A stretch of DNA of 64,000 nt from an uncultured Alphaproteobacteria bacterium (GTDB lineage: Bacteria; Pseudomonadota; Alphaproteobacteria; Methylaequorales; Methylaequoraceae), in contig CACAYF010000003.1 in NCBI GenBank assembly GCA_902536655.1, forward strand, positions 62,001 to 126,000. The letters run 5' to 3'. Below, piece after piece: positions 35,275 to 45,852 of the stretch. Made by a program: the position numbers and the translations under genes. The notes beneath the pieces were generated by a model, which saw nothing but the letters and a program-made list of their open reading frames with translations, ran no database searches and was not told where the DNA came from. The stretch's first letter is position 1; each line of letters starts with the position of its first letter.

Positions 35275-37451
35275 TTTTCAATAAAGTTTTCAAACCATAT
35301 ACTATTATATTTTATAAGCTTTTTTACTGAAATTTCAAATTTTTTTATTATACAAAATTTATCACCACTTACTGTGGCAATTTTTTGAAGCTTTATATTC
35401 TCTTTTTTAGCTACTTTTTTGATAGTATCTTCATTGTTAACTATTAGTAAATATCTTGATTGATCTTCACCGAATAACCAATTTTTTGAATTTTTTATAT
35501 TTGAGGGAATTTTTACATTTAAACCTTTTTTATTTCTGATTGCAAGTTCTGCTAGTGCTAATATAATTCCACCCTCTGAAATATCATGACAACCCGTAAC
35601 TATAGAGTTGTGCTTTTTGATAAAATTTCGAACAAAAGTACCATTTTTTATTTCTTCTTTCAGATCAAGGGGAGGGGGAGAGCCGTAATTTTTGTTGCAA
35701 ATTCTGTTAAATTCAGAAAGTTCAAGATGACCATGAGAATTTCCAACAATAAAAATCTTATCACCCTCATTCATTCTTAAACCTTTTGATCGAGAAATAT
35801 TTTTTATGACTCCAACACCACCTATAACTGGAGTAGGAAATATTGACTTGTTTTTAGTTTCATTGTACAAGGACACATTTCCTGAAACAACCGGATAATT
35901 TAATGCTTCACAGGCAGTTTTTATTCCTTTTATAGCTTCTTTAATTTGATACATAATTTCCTTCTTCTCGGGATTACCAAAATTTAGATTATCGGTTATT
36001 GCGATTGGATCAGCACCTGATGCAATAAGGTTTCTCCATGACTCTGCAACTCCTATTTCGGCTCCTAACTTTGGGTCAGAATTGCAGTAAATAGGATTGC
36101 AATCACATGTTACAGCAATTGCTTTAGTAGAGTTATGGACTCTGATCACTGCTGAATCACTTTGTTCAGACGAAAAATATGTATCACACATTACAGATCT
36201 ATCATATTGATGGTAGATCCACTTCTTTGATGAATGGTTTGGACTTGATATTATTTTTATTAAAGCAGATTTGATTGAAAAATTTTTATGATTCTCTTTT
36301 TTAAATTTGATAAAAGGTTTTTCAGACGGCCGATCATATTCAGGCGAAGAATCTGCCAAGGGCTTAATAGGTAACTTTCCAACTAAACTATTCTTAAAAA
36401 AGATTTCCATATTTCCAGTTTCTGTAATAACTCCAATCTCAGCTGCTTCTAATCCCCATTTTTTAAAAATCCTTAAAGTACTTTTTTTTTTGGACGGTTT
36501 AATCACCATCAGCATTCTCTCTTGAGTTTCAGACAGCATCATTTCATAAGGTGTCATTTTATCTTCTCTACACGGCACTTTGTCTAAAAATAATTTAACT
36601 CCACATGAACCTTTCGAAGCCATTTCAAATGATGAAGATGTCAAACCTGCGGCTCCCATGTCTTGAATTGCTATTATTGCATCTTCTTTCATTAACTCCT
36701 GACAGGACTCTAATAGAAGTTTTTCCATAAATGGGTCTCCAACTTGGACTTGTGGTCTGCTATCTTCTGAATGATCATCGAACTCTGCTGATGCCATTGT
36801 TGCACCATGTATTCCATCTCTTCCAGTCTTTGCGCCTACATAAATGATTGGATTCCCAGAACCTTTTGCAATGGAATAAAATATTTTATTTTTTTTAACC
36901 AATCCAATACACATTGCATTTACTAAAATATTGTTATTGTAAGACTCATGAAAGTTACATTCTCCTCCTACAGTTGGAATTCCAACGCAATTCCCATAAT
37001 CTCCAATACCTTTTACTACACCTGACAATAGTTGTTTTGTTTTGGGATGTTTTGGTGAGCCAAATCTCAGAGAATTTAGGTTTGCAATTGGTCTTGCGCC
37101 CATTGTAAAAACATCTCGCATAATACCACCAACACCGGTAGCTGCTCCTTGGTAAGGCTCAATAAAAGAAGGATGATTATGACTTTCCATCTTAAATACT
37201 ACTGCTTCATTATCACCAATGTCAATTATTCCAGCATTTTCTCCAGGACCACAAATTACTTTTTTGCCTGATGTGGGCAAAGTTTTGAGCCACTTTTTTG
37301 TAGACTTATAGGAACAGTGCTCACTCCACATAACTGAGAAAATACCTAACTCAAGAAGATTGGGCTCTCTTTCGAGAATTTCTTTTATTAATTTAAATTC
37401 TTCTTCAGATATTCCATGTTCTGAAACTATACGTTTGTTAATTTTTATCAT
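35271..37451 (-). CDS. purL: Phosphoribosylformylglycinamidine synthase subunit PurL
   Basis: The 726-residue length and order mark the small PurL that works with separate PurQ and PurS. Motifs: [62 protein letters not shown] and [16 protein letters not shown]. It converts FGAR to FGAM with ATP and ammonia delivered from PurQ. It overlaps purQ by 4 bases. Confidence 0.97.
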   Translation of the reverse strand: MIKINKRIVSEHGISEEEFKLIKEILEREPNLLELGIFSVMWSEHCSYKSTKKWLKTLPTSGKKVICGPGENAGIIDIGDNEAVVFKMESHNHPSFIEPYQGAATGVGGIMRDVFTMGARPIANLNSLRFGSPKHPKTKQLLSGVVKGIGDYGNCVGIPTVGGECNFHESYNNNILVNAMCIGLVKKNKIFYSIAKGSGNPIIYVGAKTGRDGIHGATMASAEFDDHSEDSRPQVQVGDPFMEKLLLESCQELMKEDAIIAIQDMGAAGLTSSSFEMASKGSCGVKLFLDKVPCREDKMTPYEMMLSETQERMLMVIKPSKKKSTLRIFKKWGLEAAEIGVITETGNMEIFFKNSLVGKLPIKPLADSSPEYDRPSEKPFIKFKKENHKNFSIKSALIKIISSPNHSSKKWIYHQYDRSVMCDTYFSSEQSDSAVIRVHNSTKAIAVTCDCNPIYCNSDPKLGAEIGVAESWRNLIASGADPIAITDNLNFGNPEKKEIMYQIKEAIKGIKTACEALNYPVVSGNVSLYNETKNKSIFPTPVIGGVGVIKNISRSKGLRMNEGDKIFIVGNSHGHLELSEFNRICNKNYGSPPPLDLKEEIKNGTFVRNFIKKHNSIVTGCHDISEGGIILALAELAIRNKKGLNVKIPSNIKNSKNWLFGEDQSRYLLIVNNEDTIKKVAKKENIKLQKIATVSGDKFCIIKKFEISVKKLIKYNSIWFENFIEK

Positions 37452-38137
37452 AAGAAATTTTGCAATCCTATAAAGAAAGAAATGCCGTCGTTGTCTTCTG
37501 AAAAATTTACTGCTCTTTCTGGATGAGGCATTAGACCAAGAATATTTTTATTTTTGTTTATTATTCCAGCGATATTATTCATTGAGCCATTTGGATTTTC
37601 AGATTTTTTGATTTTACCATCTCTTGAAGAATATTTAAAAACAATTTGGTTGTTATCTTCAAGCCTTTTGAGGTTGTCTTCTGAAGTATAAAACCTTCCT
37701 TGAGCATGGGCTATAGGAAATTGAACAACATTTTTATGAATATTCTTAGTAAATAGGGTATTTTTATTTTCAATTTTTACAAAATTTTCTTTGCAAATGA
37801 AAAGGCGTTTATAATTATCAATTAGAGCTCCATCAAGTAATTTACACTCGGTTAAAATTTGAAATCCATTGCAAATACCAATTATAGGAACTCCTTTTTT
37901 AGATAATCTTATGACCTCTTTCATCGCAGGAGATTTTGTAGCAAGTGCTCCTGACCTCAGATAATCTCCAAATGAAAAACCACCAGGGATAAAAATCATT
38001 TCTTGATTTTTAATGTTTGGATCATCGTGCCAAACTAACTCCGTGTTGACATTCATATATTTTTGAACTGCAATATCTAAGTCTCTATCGCAATTTGAAC
38101 CTGGGAAAACGACAATTGAAACAACTTTTTTTGGCAC
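37448..38137 (-). CDS. purQ: Phosphoribosylformylglycinamidine synthase subunit PurQ
   Basis: A 229-residue class I glutamine amidotransferase: [43 protein letters not shown] with the nucleophile Cys, and [11 protein letters not shown] with catalytic His/Glu. It supplies ammonia to PurL. Purine biosynthesis; the adjacent purS, 3 bases away, completes the complex. Confidence 0.97.
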   Translation of the reverse strand: MPKKVVSIVVFPGSNCDRDLDIAVQKYMNVNTELVWHDDPNIKNQEMIFIPGGFSFGDYLRSGALATKSPAMKEVIRLSKKGVPIIGICNGFQILTECKLLDGALIDNYKRLFICKENFVKIENKNTLFTKNIHKNVVQFPIAHAQGRFYTSEDNLKRLEDNNQIVFKYSSRDGKIKKSENPNGSMNNIAGIINKNKNILGLMPHPERAVNFSEDNDGISFFIGLQNFL

Positions 38138-38140
38138 AAG

Positions 38141-38374
38141 TTATTTCTTTATAATTTTAAAATTTTCAATAATAGGATTTGATAGCAAATCTGAGCTAAT
38201 TTTTTCTAAATCTCCTAATGTGTTTTTTGATGAAGAAATTTCAATATCAAAAAACTTCCCTTTTGAAATATTTTTAATAGTTTTATAACCCATACTATCA
38301 ATTGTTCTTTTAATTGCCTCTGCTTCGGGATCCAAAATACCTTTTTTAAAATTTATATAAACTCTATAGATCAT
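38141..38374 (-). CDS. purS: Phosphoribosylformylglycinamidine synthase subunit PurS
   Basis: The ATG at 38374 gives [30 protein letters not shown], the standard PurS start; the 8 residues upstream in the track entry are spurious. The 77-residue protein continues with FDIEISSSK and ends in the second beta strand. It bridges PurL and PurQ. It overlaps purC by 11 bases. Confidence 0.93.
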   Translation of the reverse strand: MIYRVYINFKKGILDPEAEAIKRTIDSMGYKTIKNISKGKFFDIEISSSKNTLGDLEKISSDLLSNPIIENFKIIKK

Positions 38375-39122
38375 TTTTAATAACTTTCTTAAATTCATTT
38401 TCCGATAAAACTCCTAATCTGTATGCGACTTCTTTATATGCCTTCCCAACCTCACCTAAATCTTGCCTAAATCTATCCTTGTCCAGTTTTTTGTTAGTTT
38501 TTACATCCCATAATCTACAGTTATCTGGACTTATTTCATCAGCAACTATAATTGAAGCTTCCTCGTTATCCCAATATCGCCCAAATTCAAGTTTAAAGTC
38601 TACAAGCCTGATATTTAGAGAAAAGAAGTAACCTGTTAAAAAATCGTTAATTCGTGAACTTAAAGAAATAATTTCCTCAAGTTCATTTGGTGTAGCCCAT
38701 TCAAAAACTATTATGTGTTCTTCATTTATAATCGGATCATTTAATTTATCATTTTTTAAGTAAAACTCAATTATAGGTCTATTTAATACTTTTCCCTCTT
38801 TTATACCCAATCTTTGAACTAATGATCCTGTTGCAATGTTTCTCACAACTACCTCAATTGGTATTATATCTAATTTCTTGATAAGTTGTTCTCTCATATT
38901 CATTCTTTTTATTAAGTGATTTGAAATGTTAACGTCTTTTAATCTTGTCATTATCAACTCCGAAATGAAGTTATTTAATACACCTTTCCCTGGAATCTGA
39001 TCTTTCTTTTTGTTATTGAATGCAGTTGCATCATCTTTGAAATATTGAATCAATGTATTTGGTTCTGGACCTTGATAAAGTATTTTAGCTTTTCCTTCGT
39101 ATATTTTTTTTCTATTTTTCAT
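38364..39122 (-). CDS. purC: SAICAR synthase
   Basis: A 252-residue enzyme: [75 protein letters not shown] and [11 protein letters not shown], then [12 protein letters not shown]. It ligates aspartate to CAIR. Overlaps purB by 4 bases in the purB-C-S-Q-L minus-strand operon. Confidence 0.97.
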   Translation of the reverse strand: MKNRKKIYEGKAKILYQGPEPNTLIQYFKDDATAFNNKKKDQIPGKGVLNNFISELIMTRLKDVNISNHLIKRMNMREQLIKKLDIIPIEVVVRNIATGSLVQRLGIKEGKVLNRPIIEFYLKNDKLNDPIINEEHIIVFEWATPNELEEIISLSSRINDFLTGYFFSLNIRLVDFKLEFGRYWDNEEASIIVADEISPDNCRLWDVKTNKKLDKDRFRQDLGEVGKAYKEVAYRLGVLSENEFKKVIKNDL

Positions 39123-40411
39123 CCAAGAACTTTTTTGTAAATAGCATTAATATTTTTTAAAAAATATTTCAAATCAAACAATTCATTAATCTCTCTAACA
39201 TTCAATAAAGATTTAACTTCATTATTTTTTTCTAATAATTTTTTAAAACTTTTATTTTCTTTCCATGCTTTTAAAGCTATCTTCTGAACAATTTTATAAG
39301 CTGATTCTCTTGAAATATTTTTTTCAATTAGCTTCAGCATTACTCTTTGTGAGTTAAAAAGTCCATTAGTTTTTTCAAGGTTGTAGATCATCATTTTTTT
39401 ATCAACTACTAAATTTTCTAAAATATTATTCATTCTACTTAGTGCAAAATCACATAATATGATTGTATCAGGTCCGAGTGTTCTCTCCACTGACGAGTGA
39501 GAGATATCTCTTTCATGCCAGAGTGAAATGTTCTCCATGAAAGGAATACAACTTGCCCTAATGACTCTTGCAATTCCAGTAAGGTTTTCACTTAAAACTG
39601 GATTTTTTTTGTGGGGCATCGCAGAAGATCCCTTTTGATCTTTAGAAAAAAATTCCTCAACTTCCCTTACCTCACTCCTGTGAAGATGTCTAAATTCAAT
39701 TGCTAAATTTTCAATTGAAGAAGCAATCATTGCCAAAGCTGTGAAAAAGAATGCATGTCTATCTCTAGGAATAATCTGTGTAGAAACATCCTCAGTCTTA
39801 AGTCTAAGTTTTTTTGCTACAAAACTTTCAATAGAGGGATCAATATTAGCATAAGTTCCAACTGCTCCTGAAATACTGCAAATGGAAATTTGTTTTTCAG
39901 CATCACAAAGTCTTTTATAATGTCTTTCAAATTCACAATATTTACCTAACATTTTTAATCCAAAAGTTGTTGGTTCTGCAAAAATGCCGTGACTTCTTCC
40001 TATGCAAGCTGTATTTTTAAAATTTAGAGATTTTTCTTTGAGATTGTTTAATAACCTTTTTAACTCTCTTTTCAAAATTGAGCATGACTGCTTCAATTGA
40101 ATTGAAAAAGCAGTATCTATAATATCTGAAGATGTTACGCCCATGTGAACAAACCTAGAGTCGTGTCCAATATTTTCTCCAATGTTTGTTAAAAAAGCTA
40201 TTACGTCGTGTTTTACATCTTTTTCTATAACATCAATTCTATCAATATCAAAACGTGCATTCTTTTTTATAGTTTTGAAAGAATTTTTAGGAATATCACC
40301 TCTATTGGAAAGTGCTTCACAGATTAGCAATTCAATTTTTAGCCAAATATTAAATTTATTTTCTGGCTCCCAAATTTTTGAGATTTCTTTTCTTTTATAT
40401 CTTGGAATCAT
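39119..40411 (-). CDS. purB: Adenylosuccinate lyase
   Basis: The ATG at 40411 ([20 protein letters not shown]) is the family-like start; the 18 residues in the track before it belong to another frame's region. Motifs: [30 protein letters not shown], and the signature [17 protein letters not shown]. It acts twice in purine synthesis (SAICAR and adenylosuccinate). Overlaps map by 17 bases. Confidence 0.96.
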   Translation of the reverse strand: MIPRYKRKEISKIWEPENKFNIWLKIELLICEALSNRGDIPKNSFKTIKKNARFDIDRIDVIEKDVKHDVIAFLTNIGENIGHDSRFVHMGVTSSDIIDTAFSIQLKQSCSILKRELKRLLNNLKEKSLNFKNTACIGRSHGIFAEPTTFGLKMLGKYCEFERHYKRLCDAEKQISICSISGAVGTYANIDPSIESFVAKKLRLKTEDVSTQIIPRDRHAFFFTALAMIASSIENLAIEFRHLHRSEVREVEEFFSKDQKGSSAMPHKKNPVLSENLTGIARVIRASCIPFMENISLWHERDISHSSVERTLGPDTIILCDFALSRMNNILENLVVDKKMMIYNLEKTNGLFNSQRVMLKLIEKNISRESAYKIVQKIALKAWKENKSFKKLLEKNNEVKSLLNVREINELFDLKYFLKNINAIYKKVLG

Positions 40412-41198
40412 TTTTTGTATATGGAGGAAATTTAAAGTTTCTCTTTGAAAGAGTAAATATTTCATATCCTGTTTTTGTTACTCCTACTGTATGCTCGAAT
40501 TGTGCAGATAATGATTTATCAGATGTAACTGCAGTCCAACCATCTGAAAGAACTTTTACTTTATAATCTCCAATATTAATCATTGGCTCTACAGTAAAAA
40601 ACATTCCTTCTTGCAACAATTCTCCTTCTCCGGGTTTTCCAAAATGAAGAACACTGGGGTGATCATGAAAAACTTTACCTAAACCATGACCACAGAAATC
40701 TCTAACTATTGAATAGTTTTTTTTTTCAGCATATACCTGAATTGCATTTCCAATATCTCCAAATGTGTTTCCAGGTTTAATTTTTTCAATACCTTTCATC
40801 ATTGCTTCATAAGTAGTTTCAACAAGTTTAATGGCTTTCAGTTTAACTTTACCTACATAAAACATTCTACTTGTATCTCCATGCCACCCATTCAAAACTG
40901 GTGTGACATCAATATTTATAATATCACCATCTTGCAAAACTTTATCTCCTGGTATTCCGTGACATACTACGTGATTAACAGACGTACAAACAGACTTAGG
41001 AAATCCTTTATAATTCAATGGAGCAGGCCTTGCCCCTCTACTCACTTGATACTCGTGACAAATATCGTTAAGTTTAGAAGTAGAAATACCAGGTTCAATG
41101 AAATCAGTAATGTAGTCAAGGCATTCAGCCGCAAGTTGTCCAGCTTTTCGCATAAACTCGAATTCATCTTTGGTATGTAATTTAATATTGTTATTCAT
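40395..41198 (-). CDS. map: Methionine aminopeptidase, type I
   Basis: A 267-residue pita-bread enzyme with metal ligands in DIINIDVTPVLNGWHGDTSRMF, IVRDFCGHGLGKVFHDHP (His), FFTVEPMIN (Glu) and SAQFEHTVGVT (Glu). An N-terminal KSVCTSVNHVVCHGIP completes the signature. It removes initiator Met. It is divergent from the CinA-like gene with a 48-base spacer. Confidence 0.97.
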   Translation of the reverse strand: MNNNIKLHTKDEFEFMRKAGQLAAECLDYITDFIEPGISTSKLNDICHEYQVSRGARPAPLNYKGFPKSVCTSVNHVVCHGIPGDKVLQDGDIINIDVTPVLNGWHGDTSRMFYVGKVKLKAIKLVETTYEAMMKGIEKIKPGNTFGDIGNAIQVYAEKKNYSIVRDFCGHGLGKVFHDHPSVLHFGKPGEGELLQEGMFFTVEPMINIGDYKVKVLSDGWTAVTSDKSLSAQFEHTVGVTKTGYEIFTLSKRNFKFPPYTKNDSKI

Positions 41199-41246
41199 TA
41201 AAAGATCAATTTATAATAAAAATTTAAAAACTTACAGAAATATTTT

Positions 41247-41993
41247 ATGAAAAAAAAAAGAAAAACTTCAGGTATAATAATAATTGGCAATGAGATTTTA
41301 TCTGGTAAAACTCTCGAAAAAAATTCAAATTTTATGTGTAAAGAATTATTTCGTATCGGGGTATCGTGTGAGGAAATAGTGATTATAAAAGATGATAAAT
41401 CAAGAATAATAGAAAAATTAAATAATTTTAGAAAAAAGTATAGTTTTGTGTTCACCTCAGGTGGAATTGGTCCAACACATGATGATATTACTTCAGACTC
41501 TGTGGCTTGTGCTCTTGGAAAAAAATTGATTTTAAATACTGAAGCTAAAAGGCGTCTTGAAAAACATTATGCCGATGATATATTAACAAAGGCACGATTA
41601 AAAATGGCTTATATGCCAGAAAATTCAACTTTAATAGATAATCCGGTTAGTGTTGCTCCAGGATTTTCGATACAAAATATTTTTGTATTTCCAGGAGTGC
41701 CAAAAATTATGCAAGTAATGTTTAAAGAAAAAGTTAAATCATTTGACGAGGGGCTGAGGTATTATAAAAAAACAATCTCAACAACTCTATCAGAGGGGAT
41801 TATTGGCGAATATATTGAAAAAATACAAAACAAATTTAATACATTAGAAATTGGAAGTTACCCCTATTTTAAAAAAAATTCATTTGGCGTTTCTCTTGTT
41901 ATCAAAGGAGAGAAAGATTTAGAAGTATCAAAAGCTAGCGATGAAATTTACAATTATATAGAATCTATAAATGGTAATCCCGAGATTTTTTAG
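41247..41993 (+). CDS. CinA-like molybdopterin-binding domain protein
   Basis: A 248-residue MoCF-fold protein: TSGIIIIGNEILSGKTLEKNS, RIGVSCEEIVIIKDDKSRI, FVFTSGGIGPTHDDIT and FVFPGVPKIMQVMF, corresponding to the N-terminal half of CinA without the C-terminal nicotinamide amidase domain. Related proteins have ADP-ribose pyrophosphatase or molybdopterin roles; the function here is uncertain. It converges with the PopZ-like gene (overlap 4 bases). Confidence 0.88.
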   Translation: MKKKRKTSGIIIIGNEILSGKTLEKNSNFMCKELFRIGVSCEEIVIIKDDKSRIIEKLNNFRKKYSFVFTSGGIGPTHDDITSDSVACALGKKLILNTEAKRRLEKHYADDILTKARLKMAYMPENSTLIDNPVSVAPGFSIQNIFVFPGVPKIMQVMFKEKVKSFDEGLRYYKKTISTTLSEGIIGEYIEKIQNKFNTLEIGSYPYFKKNSFGVSLVIKGEKDLEVSKASDEIYNYIESINGNPEIF

Positions 41994-42412
41994 TTTTGTC
42001 TATTTTTGATGTAATTTGAAATTTCTAGTTCAATTAATTTATTCAAATTTCGCTTTAACCAAGAATCTAAGAGTAAACGAAATTCAACTTCTATCGATTC
42101 CTTGTTGAGGTCAGAAAAATTATTTGAAAAACTTTTCAAATTAGATTTTTTAATTGTTTTTTTAAAATTAATGTTTTGCCAGCTATGAAAACTTTTTAAT
42201 TGCTTTTCTTCGGATAAATTAATTTGTAACTGAGAATTAGTATTTGAATTTTTATCTACTTTTATAGTATCTTTTGTTTGAATTTTTTCTATTTCTGGAT
42301 AGATGTTTTTTGGTAAATCTTTGTTTATAACAAATTCATATTCATTTTTTGCTTCATTAATTAAACTGACTATCGAGCTAAGCAGCTCATTTATAGATTT
42401 ATTTTTACTCAT
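41990..42412 (-). CDS. PopZ-like polar organizing protein (DUF2497)
   Basis: A 140-residue protein with the two-ended PopZ layout: an N-terminal helix INELLSSIVSLINEAKNEY, a low-complexity polar linker (Asn/Ser/Lys rich), and a C-terminal helical module VEFRLLLDSWLKRNLNKLIELEISNYI. PopZ forms a polar condensate that anchors the chromosomal origin in Alphaproteobacteria. Similarity is by architecture and C-terminal pattern, not a full alignment. Confidence 0.6.
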   Translation of the reverse strand: MSKNKSINELLSSIVSLINEAKNEYEFVINKDLPKNIYPEIEKIQTKDTIKVDKNSNTNSQLQINLSEEKQLKSFHSWQNINFKKTIKKSNLKSFSNNFSDLNKESIEVEFRLLLDSWLKRNLNKLIELEISNYIKNRQN

Positions 42413-42531
42413 ATCATCTAACCTTATACTCTAGAATGTTAAAATTTTAAGTCAAAAAATAAAAACATTTGATAAGTAAAAAAAAAGGGTAACTGTTATA
42501 TTTAACAAATATATTGATATACTGAAAGTAA

Positions 42532-42981
42532 ATGTCTGTTATACCAAATGAAATAATACCATACGCCTTTGTCTTTATTATATTGATATTTCTTTTAGCA
42601 TTAAAGAAGACAAAAACCTCTGCTAAATTATTTGATGCTGAAAAAAAATTAGAAGTATTTGATGACGATAAGAAAATAATGCTTGAAGCAGCTGAGCAAA
42701 AACTTTTAGCACTGAAAGATTTATACCTTCAGGAATTAATAGATGTTAAAGTCTACGTAAAAAAAACAGAATTGGTAGCTTCAAATTTAAGCAATGAAAT
42801 GGGTGAAAATATGATGGAAATACATGAACTTCAAAAAAAAATCGTATACAATGATTTAAAAAAAGAAATAAAAAAGAAAATTGATTTTCAAAATACTACT
42901 GAATCAAAAACTAATATTGATAAATTAATATTAGCAGTAGATAAAAAAATTAAAACTGGAGAAATGCATGAGGAAAAGTAA
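42532..42981 (+). CDS. Membrane-anchored coiled-coil protein
   Basis: A 149-residue protein with one N-terminal membrane helix (IIPYAFVFIILIFLLAL) and a long charged helix with heptad pattern (LFDAEKKLEVFDDDKKIMLEAAEQKLLALKDLYLQ). No family recognised. The final residues overlap the next small gene by 14 bases, so they are coupled; the partner resembles the C-terminal helix of PopZ. Confidence 0.65.
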   Translation: MSVIPNEIIPYAFVFIILIFLLALKKTKTSAKLFDAEKKLEVFDDDKKIMLEAAEQKLLALKDLYLQELIDVKVYVKKTELVASNLSNEMGENMMEIHELQKKIVYNDLKKEIKKKIDFQNTTESKTNIDKLILAVDKKIKTGEMHEEK

Positions 42982-43168
42982 CTCTGAAATTTTAAATAAA
43001 GTCAAGAACGTTGTTAATGAAAAAAAAAAACCAAATCCTTCTAATAATAATTTATCAAATAATAAAACAAACGAAACAAGTAAGTTTTTAGCGCGATGGA
43101 TCGAGGTTAATGCGGAAAAAATAACAAGAGAAATAATAAAAGAAGAAGTAAAAAAAATTTTTAAGTGA
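42968..43168 (+). CDS. Mini PopZ-like protein (66 aa)
   Basis: A 66-residue protein with an N-terminal helix SEILNKVKNVVNEKKK, an Asn/Ser/Pro linker and a C-terminal helix FLARWIEVNAEKITREIIKEEVKKIF, a layout that mirrors PopZ/DUF2497 in miniature. Assignment is from pattern only. It sits 550 bases from a longer PopZ-like gene on the opposite strand. Confidence 0.45.
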   Translation: MRKSNSEILNKVKNVVNEKKKPNPSNNNLSNNKTNETSKFLARWIEVNAEKITREIIKEEVKKIFK

Positions 43169-43270
43169 TTTTTTAAAATATAAAAAATCTTATTTTATTA
43201 AACTTTTTTTTCAGAAATTAATTTGTTTTTAAGAAATTAGAAAAATAATATCTATTTTATTTATTATTTG

Positions 43271-43526
43271 CTAAGGAATGGGCGAACAAAATCCAGCGTT
43301 TATTATCACATAGTCAATCGTTTTTATGTATTCAATTGAATCGAAAGAAAATCCATTTTTTCAATTATAAAATCCTAAATCACAAATATTATCTTTTTAC
43401 TCATAGAATACAGAAATATTTGAGCAGCTTCATGCAATGATAAAATCACGATATATTAAAGTATTTTGAATAGTCATTTATTGCAAAATGAAACTGTATA
43501 TGTTTCTTGTTTAATTCAAAATTCAT
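43271..43526 (-). pseudogene. Decayed gene with several disruptions
   Basis: In the 485-base gap before tRNA-Leu, the minus strand reads coding-like pieces in shifting frames: MNFELNKKHIQFHFAINDYS, LSLHEAAQIFLYSMSKK, and KNGFSFDSIEYIKTIDYVII ending in a stop at 43271-43273. An in-frame TGA and at least one frameshift break the chain. The parent family is not recognised. The rest of the gap (43169-43270, 43527-43653) shows nothing convincing. Confidence 0.45.
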
Positions 43527-43653
43527 TATGATATAAAGTATTAAATATTAATATAATGACTAGGGATAAAGAGTAAAATGAGCCTTGTTAACATACCTAT
43601 AGAAATTTGTATAAAGTTAAATTTTATTTTTTATAACTTTTTTTTTGACACTT

Positions 43654-43742
43654 GCGAGCGTGCTGAAATTGGTAAACAGACAGGACTTAAAATCCTGCGG
43701 GTGGTAACACCCTTGTGGGTTCAAGTCCCACCGCTCGCACCA
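43654..43742 (+). tRNA. tRNA-Leu(UAA)
   Basis: Class II tRNA: acceptor GCGAGCG/CGCTCGC, D arm with TTGGTAAAC, anticodon loop CTTAAAA (anticodon UAA), a long variable arm GCGGGTGGTAACACCCTTG, T loop TTCAAGT, discriminator A and encoded CCA. The next gene begins 8 nt after the CCA. Confidence 0.96.
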
Positions 43743-43750
43743 ATAAAAAG

Positions 43751-44461
43751 ATGCAATTACATAACTACACACTTATAGCGTTTTCCTTTTCAATTTTATT
43801 GAGCGGTTTAAACGTAAGGGGAGATGATTTAGAAGGAAAAATTAAGGATTTTATTTTGAAAAATCCAGAAGTAATAATCGAATCTCTTCAAAAGTTTGAA
43901 GTAAAAAAAGAAAATGAAAAAAAACTAGAGAATAAAAATAAGATTAATACATTGAGTAAGCGAATTTACAACTCTGAAAGTCTTTTTGAAGGAAATAAAC
44001 TGGCTAATAAGATTATTGTAGAGTTTTTTGACTATAATTGCTCATATTGTAGAAGAGCTCACCAAGACTTAAAAAAAATAATTAGCGAAGATAAAAATAT
44101 AAAAGTTATTTACAAAAATTATCCCATACTTTCAGAAAATTCTATTAAGCTAGCCAAGTATGCATTAATAATTTCAGAAATTGATAAAAAAAAATTTGTA
44201 AAATTTCACAATTTGGTTTTGACAAATAAAGGCAAGATTAATGATAATATTTTGATTTCAATATTAAAGGAATTAAATATTGATAAAAATTACTTAGAAA
44301 ACAAGATTAATGACGAGGAAATTAATCAAAAGCTTAAAAATGATATTGATTTAGCAAGAAATCTTGGCTTAAGAGGAACACCTGCATTCATAATTTCAGA
44401 TGAGATCTTTTTTGGATACATAGATAAAGATGATATGGTTTCAATACTAAATCAGCAATAA
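43751..44461 (+). CDS. DsbA-like thioredoxin-fold protein
   Basis: The ATG at 43751 gives 236 residues and avoids reading back into the tRNA, as the track start would. An N-terminal signal peptide (NYTLIAFSFSILLSGLNVRG) precedes a linker and a DSBA domain: VEFFDYNCSYCRRAHQDL with the CxxC site and GLRGTPAFIISDE with the cis-Pro. It is probably periplasmic disulfide oxidase or isomerase. Overlaps the convergent DUF6647-like gene by 10 bases. Confidence 0.87.
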   Translation: MQLHNYTLIAFSFSILLSGLNVRGDDLEGKIKDFILKNPEVIIESLQKFEVKKENEKKLENKNKINTLSKRIYNSESLFEGNKLANKIIVEFFDYNCSYCRRAHQDLKKIISEDKNIKVIYKNYPILSENSIKLAKYALIISEIDKKKFVKFHNLVLTNKGKINDNILISILKELNIDKNYLENKINDEEINQKLKNDIDLARNLGLRGTPAFIISDEIFFGYIDKDDMVSILNQQ

Positions 44462-44898
44462 AGATTCTGTTTAGCTTCACTTTTAAATTTCGCCGCGAAT
44501 CCATTACTGTAAAGAATTTTTTTACCAAACTGACTTAAAAAAACGTTATGGTTAACCAGCGCATCCATCTCTCTCAAATGTTTTTTTGTTCTGTCTTCAT
44601 AATTTACAAATATTTCTTGATCTTCTTGTAATATGTGAATCAGCTCGTGAAGTAAAATTCCTCTGTGACAAATATCATCCATTGGGGAAAGTGTATCAGC
44701 TAAAAAAATTGTATATTTAGGATTATCAGGTGTTAATGCTAATATTTCACATTCTCTCCCACACGCCATTTCTGCTAATGCTTTTTGTTCAATAAATTGA
44801 ATTTTTGGGAATATTTTTGGTTCTTTGTAATCAGTATGGGTTGTGATCCATAAAAGTAATGCTAGTATTAGCTCATTAAATGTTTCAAATTTTTCCAT
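44452..44898 (-). CDS. DUF6647-like protein with HExxH motif
   Basis: A 148-residue protein with GILLHELIHILQEDQEIF, containing HELIH, the zinc-peptidase HExxH, plus a conserved cysteine pair around AEMACGREC. There is no obvious signal peptide; a hydrophobic N-terminal helix (LILALLLWITTHT) could be an uncleaved anchor. The family is of unknown function with metalloprotease-like features. Confidence 0.65.
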   Translation of the reverse strand: MEKFETFNELILALLLWITTHTDYKEPKIFPKIQFIEQKALAEMACGRECEILALTPDNPKYTIFLADTLSPMDDICHRGILLHELIHILQEDQEIFVNYEDRTKKHLREMDALVNHNVFLSQFGKKILYSNGFAAKFKSEAKQNLYC

Positions 44899-44910
44899 TA
44901 TATTATATTA

Positions 44911-45852
44911 ATGATTAAAAAATTATTTATTCATCGTTCTCTTCCTGAAATGTATAACATAGATGTTGGAGATAACAATAAAATTTATACTGAAGCCAGT
45001 GGAAAAAAAGATGGTATTCCAGTTATTTTTGTGCATGGTGGACCCGGGGGACAATGTCGTAGTGAACATCACTCACTTTTTAATCCTCAGATATTTCGAT
45101 CAATTATTTTTGACCAAAGAGGATGCGGTAAGAGCATTCCTTACAGATCTTTAGAAGGAAATAATACTGAAAATTTAGTTGAAGATATTGAAAAAATAAG
45201 AGATTTTTTCAAAATAAAAAAATTTCTAATTGTTGGTGGGTCATGGGGTGCAACATTAGCAATAAAATATGCCCTAAAGTTTCCCAAAAATTTAATTGGT
45301 GTTCTTTTAAGGTCAGTTTTTCTTGGAACAATTAATGAAATAAATTGGGCATTCATTGATGGTCCTAAAAATTTTGCTCCAAACTTGTATAAAACATTTG
45401 AAAGGTATTCGAACGGTAAAGAAATAATTGACTCATATTACAAAAAAATTTTAAAAGAAAATTCTAAGGTCCATTCATGGATTTGGCATGACTATGAAAG
45501 AATTTTATCTCAATTAAATCCTAAAAATTATTTTTTTGAATCTGAAGAAGAATTACTCAAGAGAGAGGGTCTTCCAAATTCGCCATTCATGGAATTACAT
45601 TACATAAAAAATAATTTTTTTATGGAAGATAATGAAATTGTTAAAAAAATTTCGAAAATAAAAAATTTACCTTCTTTTATCGTTCAAGGAAGGTATGATC
45701 TTATATGTCCGCCAGTAAATGCTTATAAACTTCATGAAAATTGGAAATCTTCTGAAATAAAGTTTGTAAATACAGCAGGACACTCTTCCTCGGATGAAGG
45801 CATAATTGATAATTTGTTAATAGGTTTAAAAAAATTAACTGAGCATCTTTAA
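44911..45852 (+). CDS. pip: Proline iminopeptidase
   Basis: A 313-residue alpha/beta hydrolase: VIFVHGGPGGQCRSEHHSLF (oxyanion HGGPGG), IIFDQRGCGKSIPY, IVGGSWGATLAIKYAL (nucleophile GGSWG), FIVQGRYDLICPP and AGHSSSDEG with the catalytic His. It releases N-terminal proline. It converges with queG, overlapping by 18 bases. Confidence 0.93.
   Translation: MIKKLFIHRSLPEMYNIDVGDNNKIYTEASGKKDGIPVIFVHGGPGGQCRSEHHSLFNPQIFRSIIFDQRGCGKSIPYRSLEGNNTENLVEDIEKIRDFFKIKKFLIVGGSWGATLAIKYALKFPKNLIGVLLRSVFLGTINEINWAFIDGPKNFAPNLYKTFERYSNGKEIIDSYYKKILKENSKVHSWIWHDYERILSQLNPKNYFFESEEELLKREGLPNSPFMELHYIKNNFFMEDNEIVKKISKIKNLPSFIVQGRYDLICPPVNAYKLHENWKSSEIKFVNTAGHSSSDEGIIDNLLIGLKKLTEHL

Noticed and set aside
43578-43778. 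66-aa plus-strand ORF
   Set aside because: It reads straight through tRNA-Leu and has no family-like sequence.
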